From assembly GCF_002101585.1 (NCBI RefSeq), contig NZ_LQOT01000018.1, forward strand, positions 24,898-88,897: a DNA stretch of 64,000 nucleotides. Direction: 5' to 3'. The position numbers were made by a program, and so were the translations under genes. This document shows positions 8,550-16,688 of this stretch, piece by piece. The notes under the pieces are model-generated. The model saw only the letters and a program-made list of their open reading frames with translations, did not search any database and had not been told where the DNA came from. Position 1 is the stretch's first letter. Each line of letters begins with the position of its first letter. Origin of the DNA: Mycolicibacter engbaekii (GTDB taxonomy: Bacteria; Actinomycetota; Actinomycetes; Mycobacteriales; Mycobacteriaceae).

Positions 8550-9604
8550 GTGTCGACATGTCGCAGCCGGGCATCCTGACCGTAGAGCCCTTCGGGGTGA
8601 GTCTGACCGTCCAGCCCGACGAGAAGCTGCTGCAGGCCATTCTGCGTAACGGCAACTACGTCCCGTTCGGCTGCAACCACGGCGGTTGCGGAACGTGCGC
8701 GGCCCAGGTGGTTGCCGGGGACCTAGAGCAGGACCCCGGCACGTTGACCACCCTCGATGAGCGAGCGCGAGCTCAGGGACAGGTGCTGCTGTGTTCGTCG
8801 CGACTGATCGGTGACAGCGCCGTGGTCGACGTCAGCGCCAGCGGGATCTCCGGTGAGGAATTCGTCGGTGCTCCATTGCAGGACAGGGAGGTCACCGTCG
8901 AGAGTCTGACCGCTGTCAGCCCCGATCTGAACGTTCTGACGCTCAGTGCGCCGCCGCCACCGTGGGCGCCGCGCCCCGGGCAGTTCGTCCACATAGAACT
9001 GCCGGACCGTACCGGATGGCGTGCCTATTCCCTTGCCTCGCCTGCTGATGCATCCCTACTGCAATTCGTCATCCGGTCCGTGCCGGGAGGCGCGTTCACC
9101 ACGGCCCTCGATGAGATTCGGCCTGGCGGCAGCCTGCGCATCCGCGGGCCGTTCGGATCGTTCCAGCTGCGCACCTCCCACCGGCCCAAACTCTTCATCG
9201 GCAGCGGCGCCGGCATCGGGCCGCTCCGCCCGATGATCCACGACCTCCTGCAATCCCCAGGGCATCCACCGGCTCAACTCGTCCATGTCGCGCGCAGTGC
9301 GGCGGAGTTGGTATTCGGCGAGGAATTCGCAGCTCTTGCCAAGAGCGACAACGACTTCGCCTATCACCCGCTGCTGCCGCAGGACCGTAGCCGGGGTGCC
9401 GACCGCGTGATCGAATGGCTCGCTGACCACGGCACCGCCACCGAGTTGCGGCGGATGGAGGCCTACTTGTGCGGGCCGGATCGCTTCGTCGACAGCACTG
9501 CCGGCGCCCTCTGCGCAGCGGGACTGCGGTCCCGCTATCTCGCTGCGGATCGTTTCACCGCGTCCGCCGGGCCAGCCGTTACCCCCGCCCGCCTATCGAC
9601 CTGA
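8546..9604 (+). CDS. Diiron monooxygenase reductase (2Fe-2S ferredoxin plus FAD/NAD domains)
   Basis: A 352-residue electron-transfer protein. Residues about 5-95 are a plant-type [2Fe-2S] domain with C in GCNHGGCGTC and a distal Cys in LLCSS. An FAD-binding domain follows with RAYSLASPAD, then an NAD-binding domain with GSGAGIGPLRPM and a terminal YLCGPD. This is the usual architecture of reductases feeding diiron hydroxylases. GTG 8546 overlaps the alpha stop (GTGA); ATG 8558 is an alternative four codons later. No separate Rieske ferredoxin gene is present, which argues against the group 2 toluene monooxygenase type. Confidence 0.92.
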   Translation: MSVDMSQPGILTVEPFGVSLTVQPDEKLLQAILRNGNYVPFGCNHGGCGTCAAQVVAGDLEQDPGTLTTLDERARAQGQVLLCSSRLIGDSAVVDVSASGISGEEFVGAPLQDREVTVESLTAVSPDLNVLTLSAPPPPWAPRPGQFVHIELPDRTGWRAYSLASPADASLLQFVIRSVPGGAFTTALDEIRPGGSLRIRGPFGSFQLRTSHRPKLFIGSGAGIGPLRPMIHDLLQSPGHPPAQLVHVARSAAELVFGEEFAALAKSDNDFAYHPLLPQDRSRGADRVIEWLADHGTATELRRMEAYLCGPDRFVDSTAGALCAAGLRSRYLAADRFTASAGPAVTPARLST

Positions 9605-9649
9605 ATTCCCCAACGACGAAATCCCGCGCCGCCGAACCAAGGAGACCCC

Positions 9650-10078
9650 ATGACCGACACCCCCACCAGCCGCACCCTTGACATCGTCTATGCGGCACAG
9701 GAAGGACTCGAGCGCCTCACCCCGCAAGAGGCCGCCGCCGCACTCAACGATGGAGCGTTGTTCATCGACACACGCACCAGCGAGGAACGGGAGGCCGACG
9801 GCACGATTCCCGGCGCGATCCACGTGCCGCGCAACGCTGTCGAAGCGTTCCTGGACCCAACTCACCGGCCGCTGTTCACGGCCGAGGAACTGGCCGATCT
9901 CCCACCGGTGCCGGAGCCGGGCCAGAAGATCATCGTCCTGTGCAACCTGGGCCTGGCCTCCAGTCTGTCGGCCGCTTCATTGCAGCGCATCGGCCTCAGC
10001 GACGCCACCGATGTCGAAGGTGGATTCCAGGCCTGGAAAGCCGCCGGTCTGCCCGTCATCAGCGGAGGCGCAGTCTGA
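9650..10078 (+). CDS. Rhodanese-domain sulfurtransferase
   Basis: A 142-residue single-domain rhodanese. ALFIDTRTSEEREADGTIPG is the first CH2-type motif, and the loop IVLCNLGLASSLSA carries the presumed catalytic cysteine. EGGFQAWKAAGLPV closes the fold. A good site (AAGGAG) precedes the ATG. It follows the reductase gene by 45 bp and probably belongs to the monooxygenase operon. A role in building or repairing the ferredoxin iron-sulfur cluster is a reasonable guess but unproven; rhodaneses are not a standard member of alkene monooxygenase operons. Confidence 0.85.
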   Translation: MTDTPTSRTLDIVYAAQEGLERLTPQEAAAALNDGALFIDTRTSEEREADGTIPGAIHVPRNAVEAFLDPTHRPLFTAEELADLPPVPEPGQKIIVLCNLGLASSLSAASLQRIGLSDATDVEGGFQAWKAAGLPVISGGAV

Positions 10079-10115
10079 TTCGCCGATACCCTGGCCGCGG
10101 GCGGCGGTGTGCGCT

Positions 10116-10889
10116 TTAGAGCGACGCGAAGCACTCTCTCGACGAGGACGCCGGAATGGTGGCGTTGCGCGTCGAGAACGTCACCTCGACCCCGGAGTCG
10201 GTGACGCCGACGGTGTCGAGGTGGATGCCCAGCGGAAGGTCGTCGGTCACCTTCGCGGTCAGCTCGTCGAGGTTGCGCTGCACACTGTCGCGGTCCAGAT
10301 CACGGCCGAGGAGCTCCAACTCGGTCACCTGCAGTGACAGCCCGTTGTTCACCAGCTGCGGCTTGACCGTCGCCTTGTTGAGCAGGCCCTTGAGCTGCAC
10401 GGTGCCGGCGTCGGGATCGGCGGTGACGCTGCCGGTGACGATGCTGCCGATCACCGGGACAACGTCTTGGATCGAGTCCTTGATGCCCTCAGCCGGCCAG
10501 GTGATGGTGCCGTCGACCGAGCCGATCGTGCCTTTGGAGTCCGGCGTTCCGGAGCTCTTGGTGTCCTTGTTCAACCGCACGTCGCGGATGTCCAAAGCCA
10601 GTCGCATGCCCTTGGCCTGCCGGATCTGGTTGCCCGCGGTCTTCACCGAGATGTGGCTGTAGGCGTCGGTGAAGTACTGCGTCAGCACCGGGGGAGTGGT
10701 CCCGAAGGACACGTGGGCGCTGTCCTGGGTCTCGCATGTGACGGCCTCGGCGACCAGAGTCTTGGCGCGGTGGCGGGCGTAGAGCTCACCGCCGAGCATC
10801 GCCACCAGGGCCACCGCGAGGACCACGGTCAGCGCCAGCATGACTGCCGGCAGGCCGGAAAACCGATGGGAGGTTCCGGGAGCGCTCAT
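10116..10889 (-). CDS. DUF2993 membrane-anchored protein, copy 1
   Basis: A 257-residue protein with an N-terminal membrane anchor (about residues 14-38, VMLALTVVLAVALVAMLGGE) and an extracytoplasmic DUF2993 domain. DUF2993 includes LmeA-type proteins that help synthesis or maintenance of cell-envelope mannolipids in mycobacteria. It is a paralogue of the neighbour at 10899-11984: both share motifs such as KTAGNQ, DSKGTIGS, TWPA(E/A)GIK and FSTRNA. A TANNNT box (TAACCT, 10896-10901, reverse strand) lies 6 nt before its ATG, suggesting a leaderless start separate from the upstream copy. Confidence 0.82.
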   Translation of the reverse strand: MSAPGTSHRFSGLPAVMLALTVVLAVALVAMLGGELYARHRAKTLVAEAVTCETQDSAHVSFGTTPPVLTQYFTDAYSHISVKTAGNQIRQAKGMRLALDIRDVRLNKDTKSSGTPDSKGTIGSVDGTITWPAEGIKDSIQDVVPVIGSIVTGSVTADPDAGTVQLKGLLNKATVKPQLVNNGLSLQVTELELLGRDLDRDSVQRNLDELTAKVTDDLPLGIHLDTVGVTDSGVEVTFSTRNATIPASSSRECFASL

Positions 10890-10895
10890 CTTTGC

Positions 10896-10901
10896 AGGTT
10901 A
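10896..10901 (-). promoter_or_regulatory. -10 box for leaderless start of DUF2993 copy 1
   Basis: On the reverse strand TAACCT ends 6 nt before the ATG at 10889. Its first three bases are also the stop codon of the upstream DUF2993 gene. Position is exact; promoter use is inferred. Confidence 0.4.
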
Positions 10902-11984
10902 CAGATTGGCGAAGCAGGGGTCATCCGACCGCGGGATGGAGGCGTTACGGGTGGAGAACCGCGCCACCACCCCGGTGTCGGTGACTTCGATGCCGTCGGC
11001 GCGCAGCCCGAGCGGATAGCGCTTCGTCAACTCCTTGGCGAACCGGTCCAGTTCGGGCTGCAGCGACTCGCGGGGCAGGGTCAGCGCGCCCAGCCCGGTC
11101 AGCTTCTGCACCCGCAGGGACAGGCCCCCGTCGACGACCTCGGGTTTGACCACGACGCTGGCCAGCCCGAAAGCGCCCTTGAGCTCGACCGTGCCGTCCT
11201 GCGGGTTGGTCTTGAGGTCCGACACCAGGTTGCCCAGGACCGGCACCATGTTCTGCACCGTCTCCTTGATGCCGGCAGCCGGCCAGGTCAGCGTGGCCTG
11301 CAGCGAACCGATGGTGCCCTTGGAGTCGGCAGTGCCGTGCAGGTCGACGTCGGAGATGTTCACCTCGGCCGTCATCTGTTTGGCGTCTTTGACCTGGTTG
11401 CCGGCGGTGCGGATGGAGATGTTGGTGTAGTTGCCGGTGATGTGCTGCCACAGGAACGGCGGCGTCACCCCAAACGAGGCACTGGCCTTGTCGTTCACCA
11501 CGCATTCGGTCGCCTTGGCCACCTTGCTGTCGCCGATGCGGCGGGCGATCAGCTCGGCGCCGATCAACCCGGCCAGCGCCAGCGCGATCACCGTGACCAG
11601 GATCAGGACCAGCGCCAGCGGGTCGCGCAGGATCGACGCCGACCGCGGCGCAGTCTCGATCGCGGTGGTGGGCGCCTCGCCGGCGGCCGCCGGCTGTGCG
11701 GACGGTGCAACGGGCTCCTGCGGGGGCCGCGAGGTCTGCGGGGGCGCTGCGGCGGCATGCGGGGGCGCTGCGGCCGGTGGTGGCGCTGCGCCCTGCGGGG
11801 GCGCTTGTGGGGGCGCTGCGGGAATCTGGGTGGTGGGTTCCTCGCGAGTGCCCGCCGGCATCTGCCGGGTGGGCGACGCGGAGGGCTCCGGCGGGCGCTG
11901 GGGAGCGCTGCCGTGCGGATCGGGCTGGCCGGTGGGGCGAGCCCAGGGTGACTCGCCTTGGGGAGGTCCGGACGGGTTGCTCAC
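10899..11984 (-). CDS. DUF2993 protein with proline-rich cytoplasmic N-terminus (Rv0479c-like)
   Basis: A 361-residue protein. Residues 1-120 are low-complexity and rich in Pro, Ala, Gln and Thr. One membrane helix follows at about 132-153 (LALVLILVTVIALALAGLIG), then an extracytoplasmic DUF2993 domain ending in FSTRNASIPRSDDPCFANL. This is the Rv0479c architecture and position. Its ATG overlaps the stop of the nitrilase-like gene (ATGA), so the two are coupled. It is longer than the adjacent copy by the proline-rich tail, so the copies may differ in cytoplasmic partners. Confidence 0.84.
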   Translation of the reverse strand: MSNPSGPPQGESPWARPTGQPDPHGSAPQRPPEPSASPTRQMPAGTREEPTTQIPAAPPQAPPQGAAPPPAAAPPHAAAAPPQTSRPPQEPVAPSAQPAAAGEAPTTAIETAPRSASILRDPLALVLILVTVIALALAGLIGAELIARRIGDSKVAKATECVVNDKASASFGVTPPFLWQHITGNYTNISIRTAGNQVKDAKQMTAEVNISDVDLHGTADSKGTIGSLQATLTWPAAGIKETVQNMVPVLGNLVSDLKTNPQDGTVELKGAFGLASVVVKPEVVDGGLSLRVQKLTGLGALTLPRESLQPELDRFAKELTKRYPLGLRADGIEVTDTGVVARFSTRNASIPRSDDPCFANL

Positions 11985-12799
11985 CCGCGCGATTCTGCCT
12001 TACCGACGTGAACGAAGTCGGCGCGATTGCCCAACACGGCCAGCGCGCGACGGGCGGCGGCGACCGCGTCGAGGTCGACGTCGCAGACCAGGAGCTGCGG
12101 CGATGCGCCGGCCGCGGCCACCACTTCGCCCCACGGCGAGGAGACCACGCTGTGTCCCACACCCGTCGGTGCGCCGGAGGGATCGGCCGGAACGCCGGGG
12201 TCGGCCTGCCCCACCGCGAGCACGTAGCTGGTCGAATCCAGCGCGCGGGCGCGGGCCAGCAGCTCCCACTGGGACAGTTTCCCCGGCCCGGAGCCCCAGG
12301 AGGCGCAGACCGCGATCAGCTGGGCGCCGCGGTCGGCGAGCTCGGTGTAGAGCGCCGGAAACCGGATGTCGTAGCAGGTCGACAGCCCCACGCCCACCCC
12401 GTCGACCTCGATCACCACCGGCTCGGACCCCGGCGCAACCGTGCGCGATTCGGTGAAACCGAAAGCGTCGTACAGGTGGATCTTGTCGTAGTGGGCATCT
12501 GTTCCGGGGCCGACGGCCAGCAGCGTATTGGCCACGCGGCCGTCATCGGCGGGAGTGAACATCCCGGCCACGATGGTGATCCCGGTCCGCGCGGCGACAC
12601 CGCGAACCGCCGTCGCCCACGGTCCGTCCAGCGGTTCGGCAACCGGGCCCAGCGGCACCCCGAACCGGCACATGGCCGCCTCGGGGAACACCACCAACGA
12701 GGCCCCCTGCGCCGCCGCCCGCTCGGCGTAGTCGCTCACCAGCGCCAGATTGGCGGCCGGATCGGTGCCGCTGAGTATCTGCGCACAGGCAATCCGCAT
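11981..12799 (-). CDS. Nitrilase-superfamily amidohydrolase (Rv0480c-like)
   Basis: A 272-residue carbon-nitrogen hydrolase. The catalytic triad is complete: Glu in VVFPEAAM, Lys in YDKIHLYD and Cys in STCYDIRFP. The closest functional group is the Nit/omega-amidase or deaminated-glutathione amidase type rather than true nitrilases, judging from DKIHLYDAFG and length; the exact amide is unknown. The start at 12799 is preceded on the reverse strand by TAGGGT at 12806-12811, 6 nt away, so it may be leaderless. It lies between the DUF2505 and DUF2993 genes as in M. tuberculosis. Confidence 0.88.
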   Translation of the reverse strand: MRIACAQILSGTDPAANLALVSDYAERAAAQGASLVVFPEAAMCRFGVPLGPVAEPLDGPWATAVRGVAARTGITIVAGMFTPADDGRVANTLLAVGPGTDAHYDKIHLYDAFGFTESRTVAPGSEPVVIEVDGVGVGLSTCYDIRFPALYTELADRGAQLIAVCASWGSGPGKLSQWELLARARALDSTSYVLAVGQADPGVPADPSGAPTGVGHSVVSSPWGEVVAAAGASPQLLVCDVDLDAVAAARRALAVLGNRADFVHVGKAESRG

Positions 12800-12805
12800 G
12801 GCTCC

Positions 12806-12811
12806 ACCCTA
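12806..12811 (-). promoter_or_regulatory. -10 box for leaderless start of the nitrilase-like gene
   Basis: TAGGGT on the reverse strand ends 6 nt before the ATG at 12799. Its first three bases are the stop codon of the DUF2505 gene, the same arrangement as at 10896-10901. Confidence 0.35.
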
Positions 12812-13330
12812 GGGCGTCGGCGCAGCACCGCCCTGCTGCAGCCACGCCACGGTGAACCGCTGCTCGGCGGTCATCAACTCGGCCAGCTGCCCGCCGATGA
12901 AACCTTCGATCTTTCCGCCGACCAGCGGGATGTCGACCTGCACCGTCGCAGTCAGCCGCAACTCGCTGCCGCCGGCGGCCGGCACCAGGCTCGCGTCGCC
13001 GGACAGCTTCGCCGGGGCGCCGAGGATCTTGCCGGTCACCTGGGCGCGGGTGCGGCCGTCGCGCACCGGCTGCCAGATCTCGCGCCGCGCCACATCCAGG
13101 TGGCCGTGGTGGAACTGCGCCGCCAACGCGGGCAACTTGTGCCGATGGACGCTTTGCGTGGTGGCGATCTCGACGCCGCCGTCGGAGCCGACGAGCATCG
13201 ATTCCAGCTTCACCACGTCGGCTCCCGAGTCGGCCAGCCGGGCCCGCCAGTAGCGCTCGTCGGCGAATGCGGCATACACCTGCTCGACGCTTGCCGGGTA
13301 GTGCTCGGAGAGCGTGAATGTACGCGGCAT
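12809..13330 (-). CDS. DUF2505 START-like protein (Rv0481c-like)
   Basis: A 173-residue protein of the DUF2505 family, part of the START/Bet v1-like helix-grip superfamily that often binds lipids or small hydrophobic ligands. Features are the N-terminal TFTLSEHYPASVEQVYAAFAD and the C-terminal helix GKIEGFIGGQLAELMTAEQ. No catalytic residues are evident. It diverges from murB with only 26 bp between the two start codons, as in M. tuberculosis. Function unknown. Confidence 0.8.
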   Translation of the reverse strand: MPRTFTLSEHYPASVEQVYAAFADERYWRARLADSGADVVKLESMLVGSDGGVEIATTQSVHRHKLPALAAQFHHGHLDVARREIWQPVRDGRTRAQVTGKILGAPAKLSGDASLVPAAGGSELRLTATVQVDIPLVGGKIEGFIGGQLAELMTAEQRFTVAWLQQGGAAPTP

Positions 13331-13338
13331 AGCTGGTC

Positions 13339-13348
13339 ACGCTACCGT
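13339..13348. promoter_or_regulatory. Overlapping divergent -10 boxes between the DUF2505 gene and murB
   Basis: The forward strand has TACCGT at 13343-13348 for murB, and the reverse strand has TAGCGT at 13344-13339 for DUF2505. The hexamers share the central TA step, and each ends 8 nt before its start codon. With a 26-bp gap this is a symmetric bidirectional promoter candidate giving leaders of 0-2 nt. Confidence 0.45.
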
Positions 13349-13356
13349 TACCGGCC

Positions 13357-14424
13357 GTGGGCGGTTCCGAGTTCGCGGGCGCGCGTGTCGCCGAGCAGGT
13401 GCCGCTGGCGCCGTTGACCACCCTGCGGGTGGGACCGGTCGCCCGCCGGGTCATCACCTGCACCGAGACCGAGCAGATCGTCGCAACGCTGACCGAACTC
13501 GACGCCGCCGGTGACCGCCCGCTGCTGCTGGCGGGGGGCTCCAACGTGCTGATCGCCGACGATCTGGCGGACCTGACCGTTGTCCTGCTGGCCAACGCCG
13601 GCATCACCGTCGAGGGCAGTCTGCTGCGAGCCCAAGCCGGTGCGGTCTGGGACGACGTCGTCGCGCGCGCGGTGGCAGCTCAGCTGGGCGGGCTGGAGTG
13701 CCTGTCGGGTATCCCGGGCTCGGCCGGTGCCACCCCGGTGCAGAACGTGGGGGCCTACGGGGTGGAGGTCGCCGACCGCCTGACCCGGGTTCTGCTGCTG
13801 GATCGGCGCACCGGCCAGGTGCGCTGGACGCCGGCCGGCGAGTTGGAGCTCGGATACCGCACCAGCGTGCTCAAACGCTCCCCCGAGGATCGGGCAGCGG
13901 TGGTGCTGGAGGTGGAGTTCGAACTGGATCCGGCCGGGCGCAGCGCGCCGCTGCGCTATGGCGAGCTGACCGCCGCACTGCACGCCGCCGACGGCGAGAC
14001 CCGAGACCCGGCGGCGGTGCGCGCCGCGGTATTGGCGCTGCGCGCGGCGAAAGGCATGGTGCTCGATGCCGACGATCACGACACCTGGAGTGTCGGTTCG
14101 TTTTTCACCAACCCCGTGGTGTCCGGGGATTTCTACCGCAGCCTGGCCGATCGCCTCGGGGGGCCGATACCGCACTGGGACGCTTCGGGTGGGGTGAAAC
14201 TGGCGGCCGGCTGGCTGGTGGAACGGTCCGGCTTCGGCAAGGGCTACCCGGGCCCGGGTGCGCCGGCACGGCTGTCCGGCAAGCATGCGCTGGCGCTGAC
14301 CAACCGCGGTAGTGCCACCTCCGCCGACATCGTGAGCCTGGCCCGCACCGTGCGCGACGGGGTTTATGCGGCGTTCGGCATCACGCTGCACCCCGAGCCG
14401 GTGCTTGTGGGGTGCGCGCTGTAA
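13357..14424 (+). CDS. murB: UDP-N-acetylenolpyruvoylglucosamine reductase
   Basis: A 355-residue FAD enzyme that uses NADPH to reduce UDP-GlcNAc-enolpyruvate to UDP-MurNAc in peptidoglycan synthesis. FAD-binding segments [33 protein letters not shown] and GYRTSVLKR are intact. The proton-donor serine lies in [10 protein letters not shown] and a C-terminal Glu in [12 protein letters not shown] 13357 is the first start after the divergent promoter and gives the usual actinobacterial length. lprQ follows 60 bp downstream, a sensible envelope pairing. Confidence 0.96.
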   Translation: MGGSEFAGARVAEQVPLAPLTTLRVGPVARRVITCTETEQIVATLTELDAAGDRPLLLAGGSNVLIADDLADLTVVLLANAGITVEGSLLRAQAGAVWDDVVARAVAAQLGGLECLSGIPGSAGATPVQNVGAYGVEVADRLTRVLLLDRRTGQVRWTPAGELELGYRTSVLKRSPEDRAAVVLEVEFELDPAGRSAPLRYGELTAALHAADGETRDPAAVRAAVLALRAAKGMVLDADDHDTWSVGSFFTNPVVSGDFYRSLADRLGGPIPHWDASGGVKLAAGWLVERSGFGKGYPGPGAPARLSGKHALALTNRGSATSADIVSLARTVRDGVYAAFGITLHPEPVLVGCAL

Positions 14425-14484
14425 GTCCCGGGTGTAATCAGCATCGCAGGTGGTCAGGCCCCTGGGCCGGTATCTTGGGATGCC

Positions 14485-15783
14485 GTGGACCTGAACCGGC
14501 GACACGCATTGGCGGCGCTGGCTGCCGGGGTGCTGGCGCCGGCCGCGCTGGCCGGATGCACCAGCCGGTCCGGTAAGAACGCCGAGAACGCCCCGCCGGC
14601 GGAGCCGACCCTGACCTTCGAGCCCGCGCTGGACGACGGCGCGGTGACCGACGTGCTGCCCACCGCCGAGGTCGGCGTCTCGGTCCGCGACGGCTGGTTT
14701 CAGCGGGTGACGCTGACCAGCCCGGCCGGGAAGGTGCTGGCCGGAACGTTCAACCGGGAACGCACCCGCTACAGCATCACCGAACCACTCGGCTATGACT
14801 CCGTCTACACCTGGAGCGGGTCGGTGGTGGGCCACGACGGCAAGGCGGTGCCGGTCAACGGCAGTATCACCACCGTTGCGCCCACCACCGTCATCGACGG
14901 GGGCTTTCAGTTGGCCGATGGGCAGACGGTCGGAGTGGCCGCACCGGTGATCTTGCAGTTCGACGCTCCGATTGCCGACAAGGCAGCCGTCGAGCGGGCC
15001 CTGACCGTCGTCACCGAGCCCCCGGTGGAGGGCGGTTGGGCCTGGCTGCCCGACGAGGTGCAGGGGGCCCGGGTGCACTGGCGCAGCCGCGACTACCTGC
15101 CGGCCGGAACCACCGTCCATGTCAGCGCCAAGCTGTACGGCCTCGCGTTCGGCGAGGGCGCCTACGGCGCGCAGGACATGTCCCTGGACTTCTCGATCGG
15201 GCGGCGGCAGGTGGTGCGGGCCGAGGTCTCCTCGCACCGCATCCAGGTGATCCGCGACGAGGGCGTGATCATGGATTTCCCCTGCAGCTACGGCCAGGCC
15301 GACAAGCCCCGCAACATCACCCGTAACGGCATCCACGTTGTCACCGAGAAGTACGCGGACTTCTACATGTCCAATCCGGCCGCCGGTTACAACAACATCC
15401 ATGAGCGCTGGGCGGTTCGGATCTCCAACAACGGGGAGTTCATCCACGCCAACCCGGCCAGTGCGGGCGCCCAGGGCAACACCAACGTGACCAACGGCTG
15501 TATCAACCTGTCGACCGAGGATGCCGAGCAGTACTTCTACAGCGCCGTCTACGGCGACCCCGTCGAGGTGACCGGCAGCTCGATCCAGCTGTCTTACGCC
15601 GACGGGGATATCTGGGACTGGGCCGTGGACTGGGACACCTGGGTTTCGATGTCGGCGTTGTCGGCCGCCGAGCCGGGCCGGCCGACGCTGCCCAGCAGGG
15701 CGCCGGCCACCCCGACCGACGCGCCGACGCTGTCGGGCACCCCGACGACCACGCGGGCCGCTAGTCCGGCACCCGGCGGCTAG
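14485..15783 (+). CDS. lprQ: L,D-transpeptidase lipoprotein (LprQ/LdtE-like)
   Basis: A 432-residue exported lipoprotein with Ig-like domains at about 50-250 and a YkuD L,D-transpeptidase domain at about 250-385, forming 3-3 crosslinks in peptidoglycan. The lipobox LAGC places the acylated Cys at residue 25, and an RR pair (NRRHAL) suggests possible Tat export. The nucleophile is C339 in [10 protein letters not shown]; the usual SHGC motif is TNGC here, which I recall as a feature of the LprQ group. A Pro/Thr-rich tail of about 40 residues follows. TATCTT at 14471-14476 may be its -10 box. Confidence 0.92.
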   Translation: MDLNRRHALAALAAGVLAPAALAGCTSRSGKNAENAPPAEPTLTFEPALDDGAVTDVLPTAEVGVSVRDGWFQRVTLTSPAGKVLAGTFNRERTRYSITEPLGYDSVYTWSGSVVGHDGKAVPVNGSITTVAPTTVIDGGFQLADGQTVGVAAPVILQFDAPIADKAAVERALTVVTEPPVEGGWAWLPDEVQGARVHWRSRDYLPAGTTVHVSAKLYGLAFGEGAYGAQDMSLDFSIGRRQVVRAEVSSHRIQVIRDEGVIMDFPCSYGQADKPRNITRNGIHVVTEKYADFYMSNPAAGYNNIHERWAVRISNNGEFIHANPASAGAQGNTNVTNGCINLSTEDAEQYFYSAVYGDPVEVTGSSIQLSYADGDIWDWAVDWDTWVSMSALSAAEPGRPTLPSRAPATPTDAPTLSGTPTTTRAASPAPGG

Positions 15784-15895
15784 CGAGGCTCGACGCAGGA
15801 GAGGCGAAGCTGGGCCGCCGCATCAGACCCGGCGGCTAGCGAGGCTCGACGCAGGAGAGGCGAAGCTGGGCCGCCGCATCAGATCTGGCGGCTAG
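15771..15895. repeat. 56-bp tandem repeat at convergent gene ends
   Basis: Two identical 56-bp copies (15771-15826 and 15827-15882) begin ACCCGGCGGCTAGCGAGG, followed by a partial third (15883-15895, ATCTGGCGGCTAG) with two mismatches. Copy 1 contains the lprQ stop codon and the end of copy 2 contains the stop of the convergent SDR gene, so the repeat is built from gene-end sequence. Confidence 0.9.
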
Positions 15896-16652
15896 CCCGG
15901 GTCGCCGACGCCTGGTCGCGCGGGCGGATGACGATCTGGTCGAGGTCGACGTGCGGCGGCCGGGAAGCCACGAACCCGATCACCTCGGCGATGTCGGCGG
16001 CGGTCAGCGGGGTCAGACCGGAATAGACGGCGTCGGCGCGCTCGCGATCGCCGTCGAAGCGCACCAAGGAGAACTCGGTGTCCACCATGCCGGGCGCGAT
16101 TTCGGTGAGCCGCACCGGTTTTCCCAGCAGCTCGCCGCGCAGTGTGCGGTGCAGCGCGCTCTGGGCGTGCTTGGCCGAGGTGTAGCCGGCGCCGCCGTCG
16201 TAGATCTCGAAGGCGGCGATGGAGGTCACGGTGACCACCAGGCCGTCGCCGGAGGCGACGAGGCGGGGCAGCAGCGCTCGCGTCACGTGCAGGGTGCCCA
16301 GCACATTGGTCTCCCACATCCAGCGCCAATGCTCGAGGTCGGCCTGCTCCACCGGAGTCAGGCCTTTGGCGCCGCCGGCGTTGTTGATCAGCACGTTGAT
16401 CGACCCCGACAGCGAATCGCAGAGGTGTTCGCAGGTCTGGGCCAGGGCGGCCACCGCGCCCGGGTCAGTGACGTCCGTCACTACCGCGGTGCCCCCGATC
16501 TCCTCGGCCAGCGCGGCGATCCGCTCCTCGCGCCGCGCGGCGACGACCACGTGAAAGCCCTGTCCGGCAAGAACTTTCGCGGTTGCCTCGCCGATACCCG
16601 AGCTGGCTCCGGTCACCACGGCAATGCGCCGGTCGCCTTGGAGTGTCTTCAT
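15879..16652 (-). CDS. Short-chain dehydrogenase/reductase (Rv0484c-like)
   Basis: A 257-residue classical SDR. The NAD(P)-binding motif TGASSGIG is near residue 15, NNAG near 90, and the catalytic Ser in VTSIAAFEIY pairs with YTSAK, so it should be active. AARREERI after the second strand carries basic residues that suggest NADP preference. Substrate is unknown. TAAGGT on the reverse strand (16660-16665) lies 7 nt before the ATG, consistent with a leaderless transcript divergent from the cysteine-rich leader ORF. Its last codons run into the 56-bp tandem repeat. Confidence 0.9.
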   Translation of the reverse strand: MKTLQGDRRIAVVTGASSGIGEATAKVLAGQGFHVVVAARREERIAALAEEIGGTAVVTDVTDPGAVAALAQTCEHLCDSLSGSINVLINNAGGAKGLTPVEQADLEHWRWMWETNVLGTLHVTRALLPRLVASGDGLVVTVTSIAAFEIYDGGAGYTSAKHAQSALHRTLRGELLGKPVRLTEIAPGMVDTEFSLVRFDGDRERADAVYSGLTPLTAADIAEVIGFVASRPPHVDLDQIVIRPRDQASATRASRQI

Positions 16653-16659
16653 CGCACCA

Positions 16660-16665
16660 ACCTTA
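16660..16665 (-). promoter_or_regulatory. -10 box for leaderless start of the SDR gene
   Basis: On the reverse strand TAAGGT ends 7 nt before the ATG at 16652. No ribosome binding site is evident in the 7-nt gap. Confidence 0.4.
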
Positions 16666-16675
16666 GTGATCGTGA

Positions 16676-16681
16676 TAGATT
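16676..16681 (+). promoter_or_regulatory. -10 box for the polycysteine leader ORF
   Basis: TAGATT ends 7 nt before the ATG at 16689, close to the ideal spacing for leaderless transcription in mycobacteria. There is no purine-rich ribosome binding site in between. Confidence 0.55.
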
Positions 16682-16688
16682 CTCAGCT

